Positions 53,477-63,327 of a stretch of 64,000 nucleotides of DNA are shown one piece after another. The stretch covers positions 868,001 through 932,000 of the forward strand of contig CAWBXO010000004.1 in assembly GCA_963792785.1 (NCBI GenBank), given 5' to 3'. Below the pieces are notes generated by a model. That model had not been told where the DNA came from, did no database searches, and worked only from the letters and a program-made list of their open reading frames with translations. The stretch comes from CAWIMX01 sp963792785 (GTDB taxonomy: Bacteria; Acidobacteriota; Vicinamibacteria; Vicinamibacterales; CAVVIG01). Position 1 is the first letter of the stretch. The number at the start of each line of letters is the position of its first letter. The position numbers were made by a program, and so were the translations under genes.

Positions 53477-56419
53477 ATGAAGAGAGTTCGCTTTGTTGGC
53501 GCGCTCCTGGGCGCCCTGGCTATCGTGGCCATGGCTCCGGGGCTTGCGCATGCCCAGAGCGCCATCGCGGGTGTCGTGCGCGACACATCCGGCGGCGTCC
53601 TGCCAGGTGTGACTGTCGAGGCGTCGAGTGACGTCCTCATCGAAAAAGTCCGCTCCGTCGTCAGCGACGGCCAGGGTCAGTACAAGATCGTCAACCTGCG
53701 CCCCGGCACCTATGTCGTGACGTTCACCCTGCCCGGCTTCCAGACGTTCCGACGGGAGAACGTCGACCTGCCGACGAACTTCACCTCGACCATCAACGCC
53801 CAGATGCGCGTCGGCGCCCTCGAGGAGTCCGTGACCGTGTCGGCGCAGTCGCCGATCGTCGACGTCCAGAGCGCCGTCCACACCTCGACCCTCAACCGGG
53901 ACGCGCTCGACAGCATCCCGACCGGCAAGACGATTCAGGGCCTCGGCCAGCTCATTGTCGGCGTCAACCTGAACCTGCCGGATACGGGCGGCGCCCGCGG
54001 CGCCCAGCAGACGTACATGTCCACCCACGGCATGAACGCCACGAACACCACGGTGATGGTGGACGGCCTCACGGTGAACGGCCTGCAGGCGGACGGCGCG
54101 GTGCAGATGTATATCAACACCGAGGCGAGCCAGGAGGTCAGCTACCAGACCTCGGGGATCAGCGCCGAGAATTCGTCGGGCGGCGTCAAGCTGAACATGA
54201 TTCCGCGCGAGGGCGGCAACACCTTCAGCGGCTCGTTCAACGCGAGCTACCGGCCCGGCGCCTGGCAGAGCGACAACGTCAGCCAGCGCCTCCAGGACCT
54301 GGGCCTCGCCGCCGGCAAGGGCAACGCGACCGACAAGATCGCCGAGTACAACTTCGGCCAGGGCGGTCCGATCAAGCGCGACAAGCTGTGGTTCTTCACA
54401 TCGGGCCGCTACTTCCGCGTGAACAATTTCATCGCGAACACCACCTTCAACGACGGCAGCCAGGGCATCGACGACCAGCTCATCAAGAGCCTGCTCGTGC
54501 GCCTCACCTGGCAGGCGACGCCGAAGAACAAGCTGTCGGCGTACTTCGACGAGGTGGACAAGTACCGAGGCCACGACATGCAGAGCCTGTACGTCCCCGA
54601 GGAATCGGCGATGCAGTGGTTCTCGCCCGCGTATCACACCGACTCGATCAAGTGGACGTCGACGGCCACCAGCCGCCTGCTCCTCGAGGCGGGGTTCTCG
54701 AACAACAGCGAGGACTACACCAACAGCTACCAGGACGGCATCGACCAGCCGTACGGCTCGGCGGCCTGGTACGGCAACGCGGCGCACTATGAGCTGGACC
54801 TCGGCGGCTCGAACACCGCCGGGCGGCGCCAGACGCAGCAGTTGCCGGTCCGGAAGAACGTGCAGGCGTCGGCCTCGTACGTCACGGGCTCGCACAACAT
54901 CAAGACCGGCGTGCAGTTCCAGTGGGGCAAGTTCGACCACACGTACCACATGAACGGCGACCTGTATCAGTACTACCGCAGCGCCAGCACGGGCGTGCCG
55001 TTCTCGGTGCCGAGCCAGGTGGCCGTGCACAACACGCCGCTCGCGCTCTACGGCGAGAAGCTGAACGCCGACGTCGGGCTCTTCGCGCAGGACGCGTGGA
55101 CGCTCAAGCGGCTGACGCTCAACTACGGCATCCGCTGGGAGCACGTGAACTCGCAGGTGACGGCGGCGACCTCGCCAGCCGGCCGGTTCATCGGCGCCCG
55201 CAGCTTCGACGCCGTCACGGACATCCCCAACTGGTCCGACTGGGCGCCGCGCTTCGCGGCCGTCTACGACGTCTTCGGCGACGCCCGCACGGCGATCAAG
55301 TACTCGCTGAACCGCTACAACGCCGCGGCGTCCACGGGCACGACCGACAACTACACGCCGCTGGCGATCACCAGCCGCTCGCTGACCTGGACCGACCTGA
55401 ACGGCGACGACATCGCCCAGGGCGAGCTCGGCTGCACGTTCGGCGCGCCGGGTTGCGAGATCAACTTCGCCTCGCTCCCGAGCAACTTCGGCGCCCGGTC
55501 GCTGAACGAGTACGGCAACTACCCGCGCACGTGGAATCTCGAGCACGGGCTGGAGCTCCAGCACGAGCTGATGCCGCAGCTGTCGGTCACCGTCAGCTGG
55601 TTCCACGGCAACTTCCACAACCTGACGACGACGATCAACCGGACGCTCCAGTACAGCGGCGCGAACCCGGCGGACAACCCGAACTACACGCCGTTCACGG
55701 TCTACAACCCGCTCACCGGGGAGGCCATCACGGCGTACGGGCTGAACAAGAACGTCGCGGGCGCCGCGGTGGACAACCTGGACACGGTCGACCCGAACCG
55801 GCAGCAGATCTACAACTCGTACAACTTCGAGTTCCGGCTGCGGCCGGGCGGCGGGGCGCAGATCTTCGGCGGCATCGCAGTCGAGCGCCAGCTCGACGTC
55901 AACTGCACGGCGCCGGACGACCCGAACGACCTGCGGTTCTGCAACGACAAAAACAACAACATCCCCTACAAGCAGAACCTCAAGCTGGCGGCGACCTACC
56001 CGCTGCCGGGTGGCGTGACCGTGAGTGCCGCGTTCCAGAGCAACGAGGGCCCGGACAGCCTGCGCCGCATGTTCTTCACGCGGTTCAGCCGCTATCCGTC
56101 CACGTGCCCGTCGCCGTGCCCGGCCGGATCGCTCATCGCCCCGTCGGGGGTGATGAACCAGTCCTCGCTCTCCGTCAATCTCGATGCGCCCGCGGCCACT
56201 CGCGTGGAGCGGATCAACCAGCTCGACCTCAAGTTCGCGAAGACCTTCCGCGTGCAGCGCTACTCCTTCGCGCCGACGCTCGAGATCTTCAACGTGTCGA
56301 ACGCCGACACGATCGTGAGCTACGTCTCGACGAGCGCGCTGTCCTCGAGCGGCTTCCTGAAGCCGAACTCGATCCTGCAGGGCCGCCTCATCGGGATCGG
56401 TGCGCAGGTCCGCTGGTAA
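53477..56419 (+). CDS. TonB-dependent receptor, Oar-like, copy 1
   Basis: An outer-membrane receptor, 980 residues. The signal peptide MKRVRFVGALLGALAIVAMA ends at AHA-Q (about residue 26). Residues about 27-125 are a carboxypeptidase-regulatory-like beta domain (SGGVLPGVTVEASSDVLIEK, GTYVVTFTLPGFQTFRRENV), residues about 130-240 a plug (DSIPTGKTIQGLGQLIVGVN), and the rest a beta barrel ending in an aromatic residue (GRLIGIGAQVRW). No SusD partner is present. The N-terminal 240 residues are nearly identical in all four copies, while barrel loops vary. The substrate is unknown. Confidence 0.92.
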   Translation: MKRVRFVGALLGALAIVAMAPGLAHAQSAIAGVVRDTSGGVLPGVTVEASSDVLIEKVRSVVSDGQGQYKIVNLRPGTYVVTFTLPGFQTFRRENVDLPTNFTSTINAQMRVGALEESVTVSAQSPIVDVQSAVHTSTLNRDALDSIPTGKTIQGLGQLIVGVNLNLPDTGGARGAQQTYMSTHGMNATNTTVMVDGLTVNGLQADGAVQMYINTEASQEVSYQTSGISAENSSGGVKLNMIPREGGNTFSGSFNASYRPGAWQSDNVSQRLQDLGLAAGKGNATDKIAEYNFGQGGPIKRDKLWFFTSGRYFRVNNFIANTTFNDGSQGIDDQLIKSLLVRLTWQATPKNKLSAYFDEVDKYRGHDMQSLYVPEESAMQWFSPAYHTDSIKWTSTATSRLLLEAGFSNNSEDYTNSYQDGIDQPYGSAAWYGNAAHYELDLGGSNTAGRRQTQQLPVRKNVQASASYVTGSHNIKTGVQFQWGKFDHTYHMNGDLYQYYRSASTGVPFSVPSQVAVHNTPLALYGEKLNADVGLFAQDAWTLKRLTLNYGIRWEHVNSQVTAATSPAGRFIGARSFDAVTDIPNWSDWAPRFAAVYDVFGDARTAIKYSLNRYNAAASTGTTDNYTPLAITSRSLTWTDLNGDDIAQGELGCTFGAPGCEINFASLPSNFGARSLNEYGNYPRTWNLEHGLELQHELMPQLSVTVSWFHGNFHNLTTTINRTLQYSGANPADNPNYTPFTVYNPLTGEAITAYGLNKNVAGAAVDNLDTVDPNRQQIYNSYNFEFRLRPGGGAQIFGGIAVERQLDVNCTAPDDPNDLRFCNDKNNNIPYKQNLKLAATYPLPGGVTVSAAFQSNEGPDSLRRMFFTRFSRYPSTCPSPCPAGSLIAPSGVMNQSSLSVNLDAPAATRVERINQLDLKFAKTFRVQRYSFAPTLEIFNVSNADTIVSYVSTSALSSSGFLKPNSILQGRLIGIGAQVRW

Positions 56420-56433
56420 GAGCGTCTCCCGCC

Positions 56434-56463
56434 GGCGGGGAGGGCCAGTCGGCCCTCTCCGCC
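56434..56463 (+). terminator. Possible terminator after receptor 1
   Basis: The stem GGCGGGGAGGGCC / GGCCCTCTCCGCC with one mismatch and an AGTC loop, 15 bases after the stop, followed by a pyrimidine-rich rather than pure T tract. Confidence 0.55.
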
Positions 56464-56494
56464 GTTCTCTTCTCCCTCCCGCCTCAGAATTTCG

Positions 56495-56746
56495 GTCTCT
56501 TTATAGTTTTCTTTATAATATATTTATTATTTATATATCTTTAAGTAGTTATTTCTTTGTAAACAATCCACAATGTGTGCGCCGATTCAACCATTCCGAT
56601 GCCAGAAGACATCAGGTGATAAAAATCACACTACTCAATATGCGATCACGTTGATTCATCGTAAATAAACGCGTAATTTCTCCTCACCTCGCCCGGTGTT
56701 TCTTTATAAACCAGCGATCGGGCGTAAACCGCGAGGAGGAAATCGC
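56495..56746 (+). promoter_or_regulatory. AT-rich upstream region of receptor 2 with sigma70-type promoter
   Basis: Very AT-rich sequence (for example TATAATATATTTATTATTTA near 56513) with no gene. TTGATT (56651-56656), a 17-base spacer and TAATTT (56674-56679) lie 68 bases before the ATG, exactly as in receptor 1. The Shine-Dalgarno is GAGGAGGA. Confidence 0.6.
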
Positions 56747-59690
56747 ATGACACGGAATCGAATCGCGACGGTGGCCTTGGCCGCCCTCGCCGCCCTGGTG
56801 GTGCTGCCCGGCGTGGCGCACGCCCAGAGCGCCATCGCCGGCATCGTCCGGGATACGTCGGGCGGCGTGCTGCCCGGTGTGACGGTCGAGGCGTCGAGCA
56901 GCGTTCTCATCGAAAAAGTCCGGTCCGTCGTGAGCGACGGCTCGGGCCAGTACAAGATCGTCGACCTGCGTCCGGGCACCTACGTCGTCACCTTCACGCT
57001 GCCCGGCTTCCAGACCTTCCGGCGCGAGAACGTCGACCTGCCGGCCGGCTTCACGGCCACGATCAACGCCGACATGCGCGTCGGCGCCCTCGAAGAGTCC
57101 GTCACCGTGTCGGCCCAGTCGCCGATCGTCGACGTCCAGAGCGCGGTCCACACCTCCGTGCTCAACCGTGACGCGCTCGACAGCATCCCGACCGGCAAGA
57201 CGATCCAGGGCCTCGGCCAGCTGATCGTCGGCGTCAACCTCAACCTCCCCGACACGGGCGGCGCCCGCGGCGCCCAGCAGACCTACATGTCGACGCACGG
57301 CATGTCGGCCTCCAACACCTCGGTGATGGTCGACGGCATGACGATCAACGGCCTCCAGTCGGACGGCGCGGTGCAGACCTACGTCAACACCGAGATGAGC
57401 CAGGAGGTCAGCTACCAGACCTCGGGCATCTCCGCCGAGAACTCTTCGGGCGGTGTCCGTCTCAACATGATTCCGCGTGAGGGCGGCAACACCTTCAGCG
57501 GCTCATTCAACGCCAGCTACCGGCCCGGCGCCTGGCAGAGCGACAACGTCGGCACGCGCCTGCAGGATCTCGGCCTCAAGGCCGGCGGCGGCAACGCCAC
57601 CGACAAGATCGAGGAGTACACGTTCGGACAGGGCGGGCCGATCATGAAGGACAAGATGTGGTTCTTCTCGTCGGGCCGCTACTTCCGCGTGAACAACTTC
57701 ATCGCCAACACCTACTTCAAGGACGGCAGCCAGGGCATCGACGATCAGCTGATCAAGAGCATCATGGCGCGCCTCACCTTCCAGATCACGCCGAAGAACA
57801 AGCTCTCGGGCTACTTCGACGAGGTGGACAAGTACCGCGGCCACGACATGCAGAGCCTCTACGTGCCGGAAGAGACCGGCATCCAGTGGTTCTCGCCCGC
57901 GTATCACACCGACTCGATCAAGTGGACCTCGACGGCCTCGAGCAAGCTGCTCCTCGAAGCCGGCTTCTCGAACAACACCGAGGACTACACCAACAGCTAC
58001 CAGGACGGGATCGACAAGCCGTACGGATCGCTGGCGTGGTACTCGACGGCGGCGCACTACGAGCTGGACCTCGGCGGGTCGAACACGGCCGGCCGCCGCC
58101 AGACGCAGCAGCTGCCGGTGCGCGACAACATCCAGGCCTCGGCCTCGTATGTGACCGGCTCGCACAACATCAAGACCGGCATGCAGTACCAGTGGGGCCA
58201 GTTCAACCACACGTACCACATGAACGCCGACCTGTATCAGTACCTACCGCTCGAGCAGCACCGGCATTCCCTTCTCGGTGCCGAGCCAGGTGGCCGTGCA
58301 CAACACGCCGCTCGCGCTCTACGGCGAGAAGCTCAACGCCGACTTCGGACTCTACGCGCAGGATGCGTGGACGCTCAAGCGGCTCACGCTCAACTACGGC
58401 ATCCGCTGGGAGCACCTGAACTCGCAGATCGTCGCCGCGACGTCGCCGGCCGGCCGGTTCATCGGTGCCCGCAGCTTCGACGCCGTCCAGGACATCCCGA
58501 ACTGGTCCGACTGGGCGCCCCGCTTCGCGGCCGTCTACGACGTCTTCGGCGATGCGAAGACGGCGATCAAGTACTCGCTCAACCGCTACAACGCCGCGGC
58601 GACGACCGGCACGACCGACAACTACACGCCGCTCGCCGTGACCAGCCGCACGCTGACCTGGACCGATCTGAACGGCGACGACATCGCCCAGGGCGAGCTC
58701 GGCTGCACGTACCTGACGGCGGGCTGCGAGATCAACTTCGCGACGCTGCCGAGCAACTTCGGCTCCCGTTCGCTCAACGAGTACGGCAACTATCCGCGGA
58801 CGTGGAACCTCGAGCACGGCCTCGAGCTCCAGCACGAGCTGATCCCGCAGCTGTCGGTGACCGTGAGCTGGTTTCACGGCGCCTTCCACAATCTGACGGC
58901 CACGATCAACCGCACGCTGCAGACCAGCGGCGACCCGGCCGCCAACCCGAACTACACGCCGTTCACCGTCTACAACCCCCTCACCGGCGAAGCCATCACG
59001 GCGTACGGCCTGAACGCCGACAAGCGGAGCGCCGCGGTGGACAACCTCGACACGGTCGATCCCAACCGGGAACAGATCTACAACTCGTACAACGTGGAGT
59101 TCCGGCTGCGGCCCGGCCACGGCGCGCAGATCTTCGGCGGCATCGCGATCGAGCGCCAGCTCGACGTGAACTGCACGGCGCCGGACAATCCCAACTCGCT
59201 CCGGTTCTGCAACGACAAGCAGAACGACATTCCGTACAAGCAGAACCTCAAGCTGGCCGGCTCGTATCCCCTGCCGGGCGGCGTGAACGTCAGCGTGGCG
59301 TTCCAGAGCAACGAGAGCCCGGACAGCGCCCGCGTGATGACGTTCGTGCGGGGGTCCACGAAGTACCCGTCCACCTGCCCGGCCCCGTGCCCGGCCGGCT
59401 CGGTCATCGGGCCGACGTCGGTGATGGGGCAGTCGTCGCTGTCGATCGCGCTCCAGCCGTCGGGGTCGACCCGCGTCGAGCGGATCACGCAGCTCGACCT
59501 GAAGTTCGCGAAGACCTTCCGCGTGCAGCGCGTCTCGTTCGCGCCCACGCTCGAGATCTTCAACGTGGCGAACGCCGACACGATCGTGAGCTACGTCTCG
59601 ACGAGCGCGCTCTCGTCGAGCGGGTTCCTCAAGCCGAACTCGATCCTGCAGGGCCGCCTGATCGGGATCGGCGCGCAGGTTCGCTGGTAG
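56747..59690 (+). CDS. TonB-dependent receptor, Oar-like, copy 2, one single-base frameshift
   Basis: A paralogue of copy 1 with the same signal peptide, regulatory-like domain, plug and barrel; 980 residues once corrected. The frame breaks near 58243: the sequence reads CAGTACCTACCGC where copy 3 has CAGTACTACCGC, an extra C. Upstream and downstream parts align to copies 1 and 3 without other changes. It could be a sequencing error or a recent mutation; only the 5' half (to about residue 500) would be made otherwise. A longer in-frame upstream start was rejected in favour of the ATG after GAGGAGGA. Confidence 0.9.
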
Positions 59691-59705
59691 CCTCCGCCTG
59701 ACCGC

Positions 59706-59736
59706 ACGGGACGGGCCCGCCCGGGGCCCGTCCCGT
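59706..59736 (+). terminator. Intrinsic terminator after receptor 2
   Basis: The stem ACGGGACGGGCCC / GGGCCCGTCCCGT with a short loop, followed by TTTCTTTCC. It lies 15 bases after the stop codon. Confidence 0.8.
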
Positions 59737-59945
59737 TTCTTTCCTTATGCGCACACCGATTCCCAACGCGCCGACTCTTGGTTTGCTTACCAGGCAGTAG
59801 CCTGGAGACTACGGCTTCACAACCGCTTCCTCTCCCTCCATCAGGCCCCAGCCCCTGAACAATTCGCGCCGGCGAATCCGTCACGGTCTCGCCTCGGCCC
59901 TGTTGAATAGCGGTGACGTCGGCCGACAAAACGCTCCCGTTTCAA

Positions 59946-59974
59946 TTGATCGCCGTCTCCACGCCCGCTACTTT
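59946..59974 (+). promoter_or_regulatory. Predicted promoter of receptor 3
   Basis: TTGATC, a 17-base spacer and TACTTT, 47 bases before the ATG; the Shine-Dalgarno is AAGGAGG. The region 59737-59945 shows no gene, only a small CCAGGC / GCCTGG inverted repeat near 59790. Confidence 0.5.
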
Positions 59975-60021
59975 CATGGCCTCGGAGTCCCGTCGAGGGA
60001 CTCACAAGGAGGCAGAAGGTT

Positions 60022-62955
60022 ATGAGGAGAAGTGGAATTGCGACGGCGGTCTTTACCGCTCTCGCCGCCCTGGTGGTGCTGCCCGGCGTGGCGCACGCCC
60101 AGAGTGCCATCGCCGGCGTCGTGAAGGACAGTTCCGGCGGCGTCCTGCCGGGCGTCACCGTGGAGGCGTCGAGCGACGTCCTCATCGAAAAAGTCCGTTC
60201 GGCCGTCAGTGACGGCTCGGGCCAGTACAAGATCGTCGACCTGCGCCCCGGCACCTACGTCGTCACCTTCACGCTGCCCGGCTTCCAGACGTTCCGCCGC
60301 GAGAACGTCGACCTGCCGTCCAGCTTTACGGCCACGATCAACGCCGAGATGCGCGTCGGCGCCCTCGAGGAGTCCGTCACCGTGTCGGCCCAGTCGCCGA
60401 TCGTCGACGTCCAGAGCGCCGTCCACACGCAGGTCCTCAACCGTGAGGCCCTCGACGCCATCCCGACCGGCAAGACGATTCAGGGCCTCGGCCAGTTGAT
60501 CGTCGGCGTCAACCTCAACCTGCCTGACACGGGCGGCGCCCGCGGCGCCCAGCAGACCTACATGTCCACCCACGGCATGTCGGCCTCCAACACCTCGGTG
60601 ATGGTCGACGGCATGACGATCAACGGCCTCCAGTCGGACGGCGCCGTGCAGACCTACGTCAACACGGAGATGAGCCAGGAGGTCAGCTACCAGACCTCGG
60701 GCATCTCCGCCGAGAACTCCGCCGGCGGCGTCCGCCTGAACATGATTCCGCGCGAGGGCGGCAACACCTTCAGCGGATCCCTGAACCTGGCGTATCGCCC
60801 CGGCACCTGGCAGGCCGACAACGTCGGCACGCGCCTGCAGGACCTCGGCCTCCCGGCCGGCGGCGGCAACGCCACCGACAAGATCGAGGAGTACACGTTC
60901 GGACAGGGCGGGCCGATCATGAAGGACAAGATGTGGTTCTTCATGTCGGGCCGCTACTTCCGCGTAAACAACTTCATCGCCAACACCTTCTTCAAGGACG
61001 GCAGCCAGGGCATCGACGATCAGCTGATCAAGAGCATCATGGCGCGCCTCACCTTCCAGATCACGCCGAAGAACAAGCTGTCGGGCTACTTCGACGAGGT
61101 GGACAAGTATCGCGGCCACGACATGCAGAGCCTCTACGTGCCGGAAGAGGCCGGCATCCAGTGGTTCTCGCCCGCGTACCACACCGACCAGGTCAAGTGG
61201 ACCTCGACCTTGACGAGCAAGCTGCTCGCCGAGGCCGGGTTCTCGAACAACACCGAGGACTACACCAACAGCTATCAGGACGGCATCGACCAGCCCTGGG
61301 GCTCAGCCGCCTGGTACGCCAACGCGGCGCACTACGAGCTGGACCTCGGAGGCTCGAACACGGCCGGCTACCGCCAGTCGCAGCAGCTGCCGATCCGCGA
61401 CAACGTCCAGGCCTCGGTCTCATACGTGACCGGCTCGCACAACATCAAGGCCGGCGTGCAGTACCAGTGGGGCGTGTTCAACCACACGTACCACATGAAC
61501 GGCGACCTGTATCAGTACTACCGCTCGAGCAGCACGGGCATTCCCTTCTCAGTGCCGAGCCAGGTGGCCGTGCACAACACGCCCATCGCGCTCTACGGCG
61601 AGAACCTGAACGCCGATGCGGGCCTCTACGCGCAGGACGCCTGGACGCTCAAGCGGCTGACCCTCAACATGGGCATCCGCTGGGAGTACCTGAACTCCAA
61701 GGTCCACGCCGCCACGGCACCGGCCGGCCGGTTCGCCCCGGCCCGGTCGTTCGACGAGGTGCTCGACGTGCCGAGCTGGAAGGACTGGGCCCCGCGCTTC
61801 GCAGCGGTCTACGACGTGTTCGGTAACGCCAAGACCGCGCTGAAGTACTCGCTCAACCGGTACAACCGCGCGCAGACCACCGGCATCGCCAGCCTCTACA
61901 ACCCGCTGACGGTGACCAGCACGGCGCTGACCTGGACCGACCTGAACGGCGACGACATCGCCCAGGGCGAGCTTGGCTGCACGTACCTGACCGCCGGCTG
62001 CGAGATCAACTTCGCGGGCCTGCCGAGCAACTTCGGTTCGCGCTCGCTCAACGAGTACGGCCAGTATCCGCGCACCTGGAACCTCGAGAACGGCGTCGAG
62101 ATCCAGCACGAGCTGATGCCGCAGCTCTCGGTGACCGCCAGCTGGTTCCACGGAAACTTCCACAACCTGACGACCACCATCAACCGGGCGTACCAGACGA
62201 CGGGCGACCCCGCGTCGAATCCGAACTACACGCCCTTCACGGTCTACAACCCGCTGACGGGCGAGGCCATCACGGCCTACAGCCTCAACAAGACCTTGCC
62301 GACGGACAACCTCGACACGTTCGATCCGAACCGCAAGGAGATCTACAACTCGTACAACTTCGAGTTCCGCCTCCGCCCGGGCCACGGCGCGCAGATCTTC
62401 GGCGGCATCGCGTTCGAGCGCGACCTGACCGTCAACTGCACGTCGCCGGACAACCCGAACTCGCTCCGGTTCTGCGATGACACGGCGAACGGCATCCAGT
62501 ACTCGCAGAACCTCAAGCTGGCCGGGTCCTACCCGCTGCCGGCCGGGGTCACCGTGAGCGCCGCGCTCCAGAGCAACGAGAGCCCGGCGAGCACCCGCAC
62601 GATGGTCTTCACGCGTGCGACCCGCTACCCGGCGACCTGCCCGTCGCCCTGCCCGGCCGGCGCGCTGATCGTGCCGACAGGGGTCGCGCTGGCCCAGTCG
62701 TCGCTCACCATTCCGCTCGAACCCGCGGCCAACACCCGCGTGGAGCGGATCAACCAGCTCGACCTGAAGTTCGCGAAGAACTTCCGCGTGCAGCACGTCA
62801 CGTTCGCGCCCACGCTGGAACTCTTCAACATCTTCAACGCCGACACGATCGTCAGCTACGTCTCGACGAGCGCGCTCTCGGCAACCGGGTACCTCAAGCC
62901 GAACTCCATCGTTCAGGGCCGCCTGATCGGGATCGGCGCCCAGGTTCGCTGGTAG
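60022..62955 (+). CDS. TonB-dependent receptor, Oar-like, copy 3
   Basis: An intact 977-residue paralogue. The signal peptide MRRSGIATAVFTALAALVVL ends at AHA-Q. The regulatory-like domain and plug match copies 2 and 4 closely; the barrel diverges most in its second half (for example SLNKTLPTDNLDTFDPNRKE where copies 1 and 2 have longer loops). The C-terminus is QGRLIGIGAQVRW. 60536-60704 is identical base for base to 63832-64000 of copy 4, a sign of recent duplication or gene conversion. Confidence 0.92.
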   Translation: MRRSGIATAVFTALAALVVLPGVAHAQSAIAGVVKDSSGGVLPGVTVEASSDVLIEKVRSAVSDGSGQYKIVDLRPGTYVVTFTLPGFQTFRRENVDLPSSFTATINAEMRVGALEESVTVSAQSPIVDVQSAVHTQVLNREALDAIPTGKTIQGLGQLIVGVNLNLPDTGGARGAQQTYMSTHGMSASNTSVMVDGMTINGLQSDGAVQTYVNTEMSQEVSYQTSGISAENSAGGVRLNMIPREGGNTFSGSLNLAYRPGTWQADNVGTRLQDLGLPAGGGNATDKIEEYTFGQGGPIMKDKMWFFMSGRYFRVNNFIANTFFKDGSQGIDDQLIKSIMARLTFQITPKNKLSGYFDEVDKYRGHDMQSLYVPEEAGIQWFSPAYHTDQVKWTSTLTSKLLAEAGFSNNTEDYTNSYQDGIDQPWGSAAWYANAAHYELDLGGSNTAGYRQSQQLPIRDNVQASVSYVTGSHNIKAGVQYQWGVFNHTYHMNGDLYQYYRSSSTGIPFSVPSQVAVHNTPIALYGENLNADAGLYAQDAWTLKRLTLNMGIRWEYLNSKVHAATAPAGRFAPARSFDEVLDVPSWKDWAPRFAAVYDVFGNAKTALKYSLNRYNRAQTTGIASLYNPLTVTSTALTWTDLNGDDIAQGELGCTYLTAGCEINFAGLPSNFGSRSLNEYGQYPRTWNLENGVEIQHELMPQLSVTASWFHGNFHNLTTTINRAYQTTGDPASNPNYTPFTVYNPLTGEAITAYSLNKTLPTDNLDTFDPNRKEIYNSYNFEFRLRPGHGAQIFGGIAFERDLTVNCTSPDNPNSLRFCDDTANGIQYSQNLKLAGSYPLPAGVTVSAALQSNESPASTRTMVFTRATRYPATCPSPCPAGALIVPTGVALAQSSLTIPLEPAANTRVERINQLDLKFAKNFRVQHVTFAPTLELFNIFNADTIVSYVSTSALSATGYLKPNSIVQGRLIGIGAQVRW

Positions 62956-62976
62956 GCTAGCGTCCTGTTTCACGCC

Positions 62977-63016
62977 AAAGGGGGCGGATCCTACCGGGAT
63001 CCGCCCCCTTTTCTTT
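62977..63016 (+). terminator. Intrinsic terminator after receptor 3
   Basis: A perfect 15-base-pair stem AAAGGGGGCGGATCC / GGATCCGCCCCCTTT with a TACCG loop, followed by a T-rich tail (TTCTTTTCC). It lies 21 bases after the stop. Confidence 0.85.
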
Positions 63017-63327
63017 TCCTCATTACAATTCAATTACGCCTCTACAGGCTATTCCGTTATTCATCCATTACGACTTGGAATCGACGTCATCACGTTTGCC
63101 TTCGTAACTATTCAACTCTACCGAAGAAGTCCAAGCGTCCGAATGGCGTGACATTCTGAGATAAGTTCCCGACCACATGGCGACGTCAGTGCGTCTCGCA
63201 CACTCGTGTCCCCATGTATCTTCCTCACGTTCGACGCGGTTTTTCTGATTCGGCCCTGCGCGAGGACTTACTTCGGCATGTGGCTGGCGTGAATGACCGG
63301 TCTGAATCTCATCAGGAGGAAGAAGGA
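63017..63327 (+). other. Intergenic region before receptor 4, moderately AT-rich
   Basis: There is no gene and no convincing promoter hexamer pair, only a weak TTGCCT / TACCGA pair at the 17-base spacing near 63096. A GGAGGAAGAAGG Shine-Dalgarno region precedes the ATG at 63328. GC content is lower than in the coding flanks. Confidence 0.5.

Noticed and set aside
56747..58260. A separate, shorter receptor-like protein in the first half of copy 2
   Set aside because: Comparison with copies 1 and 3 shows one extra base; the two halves are one gene.
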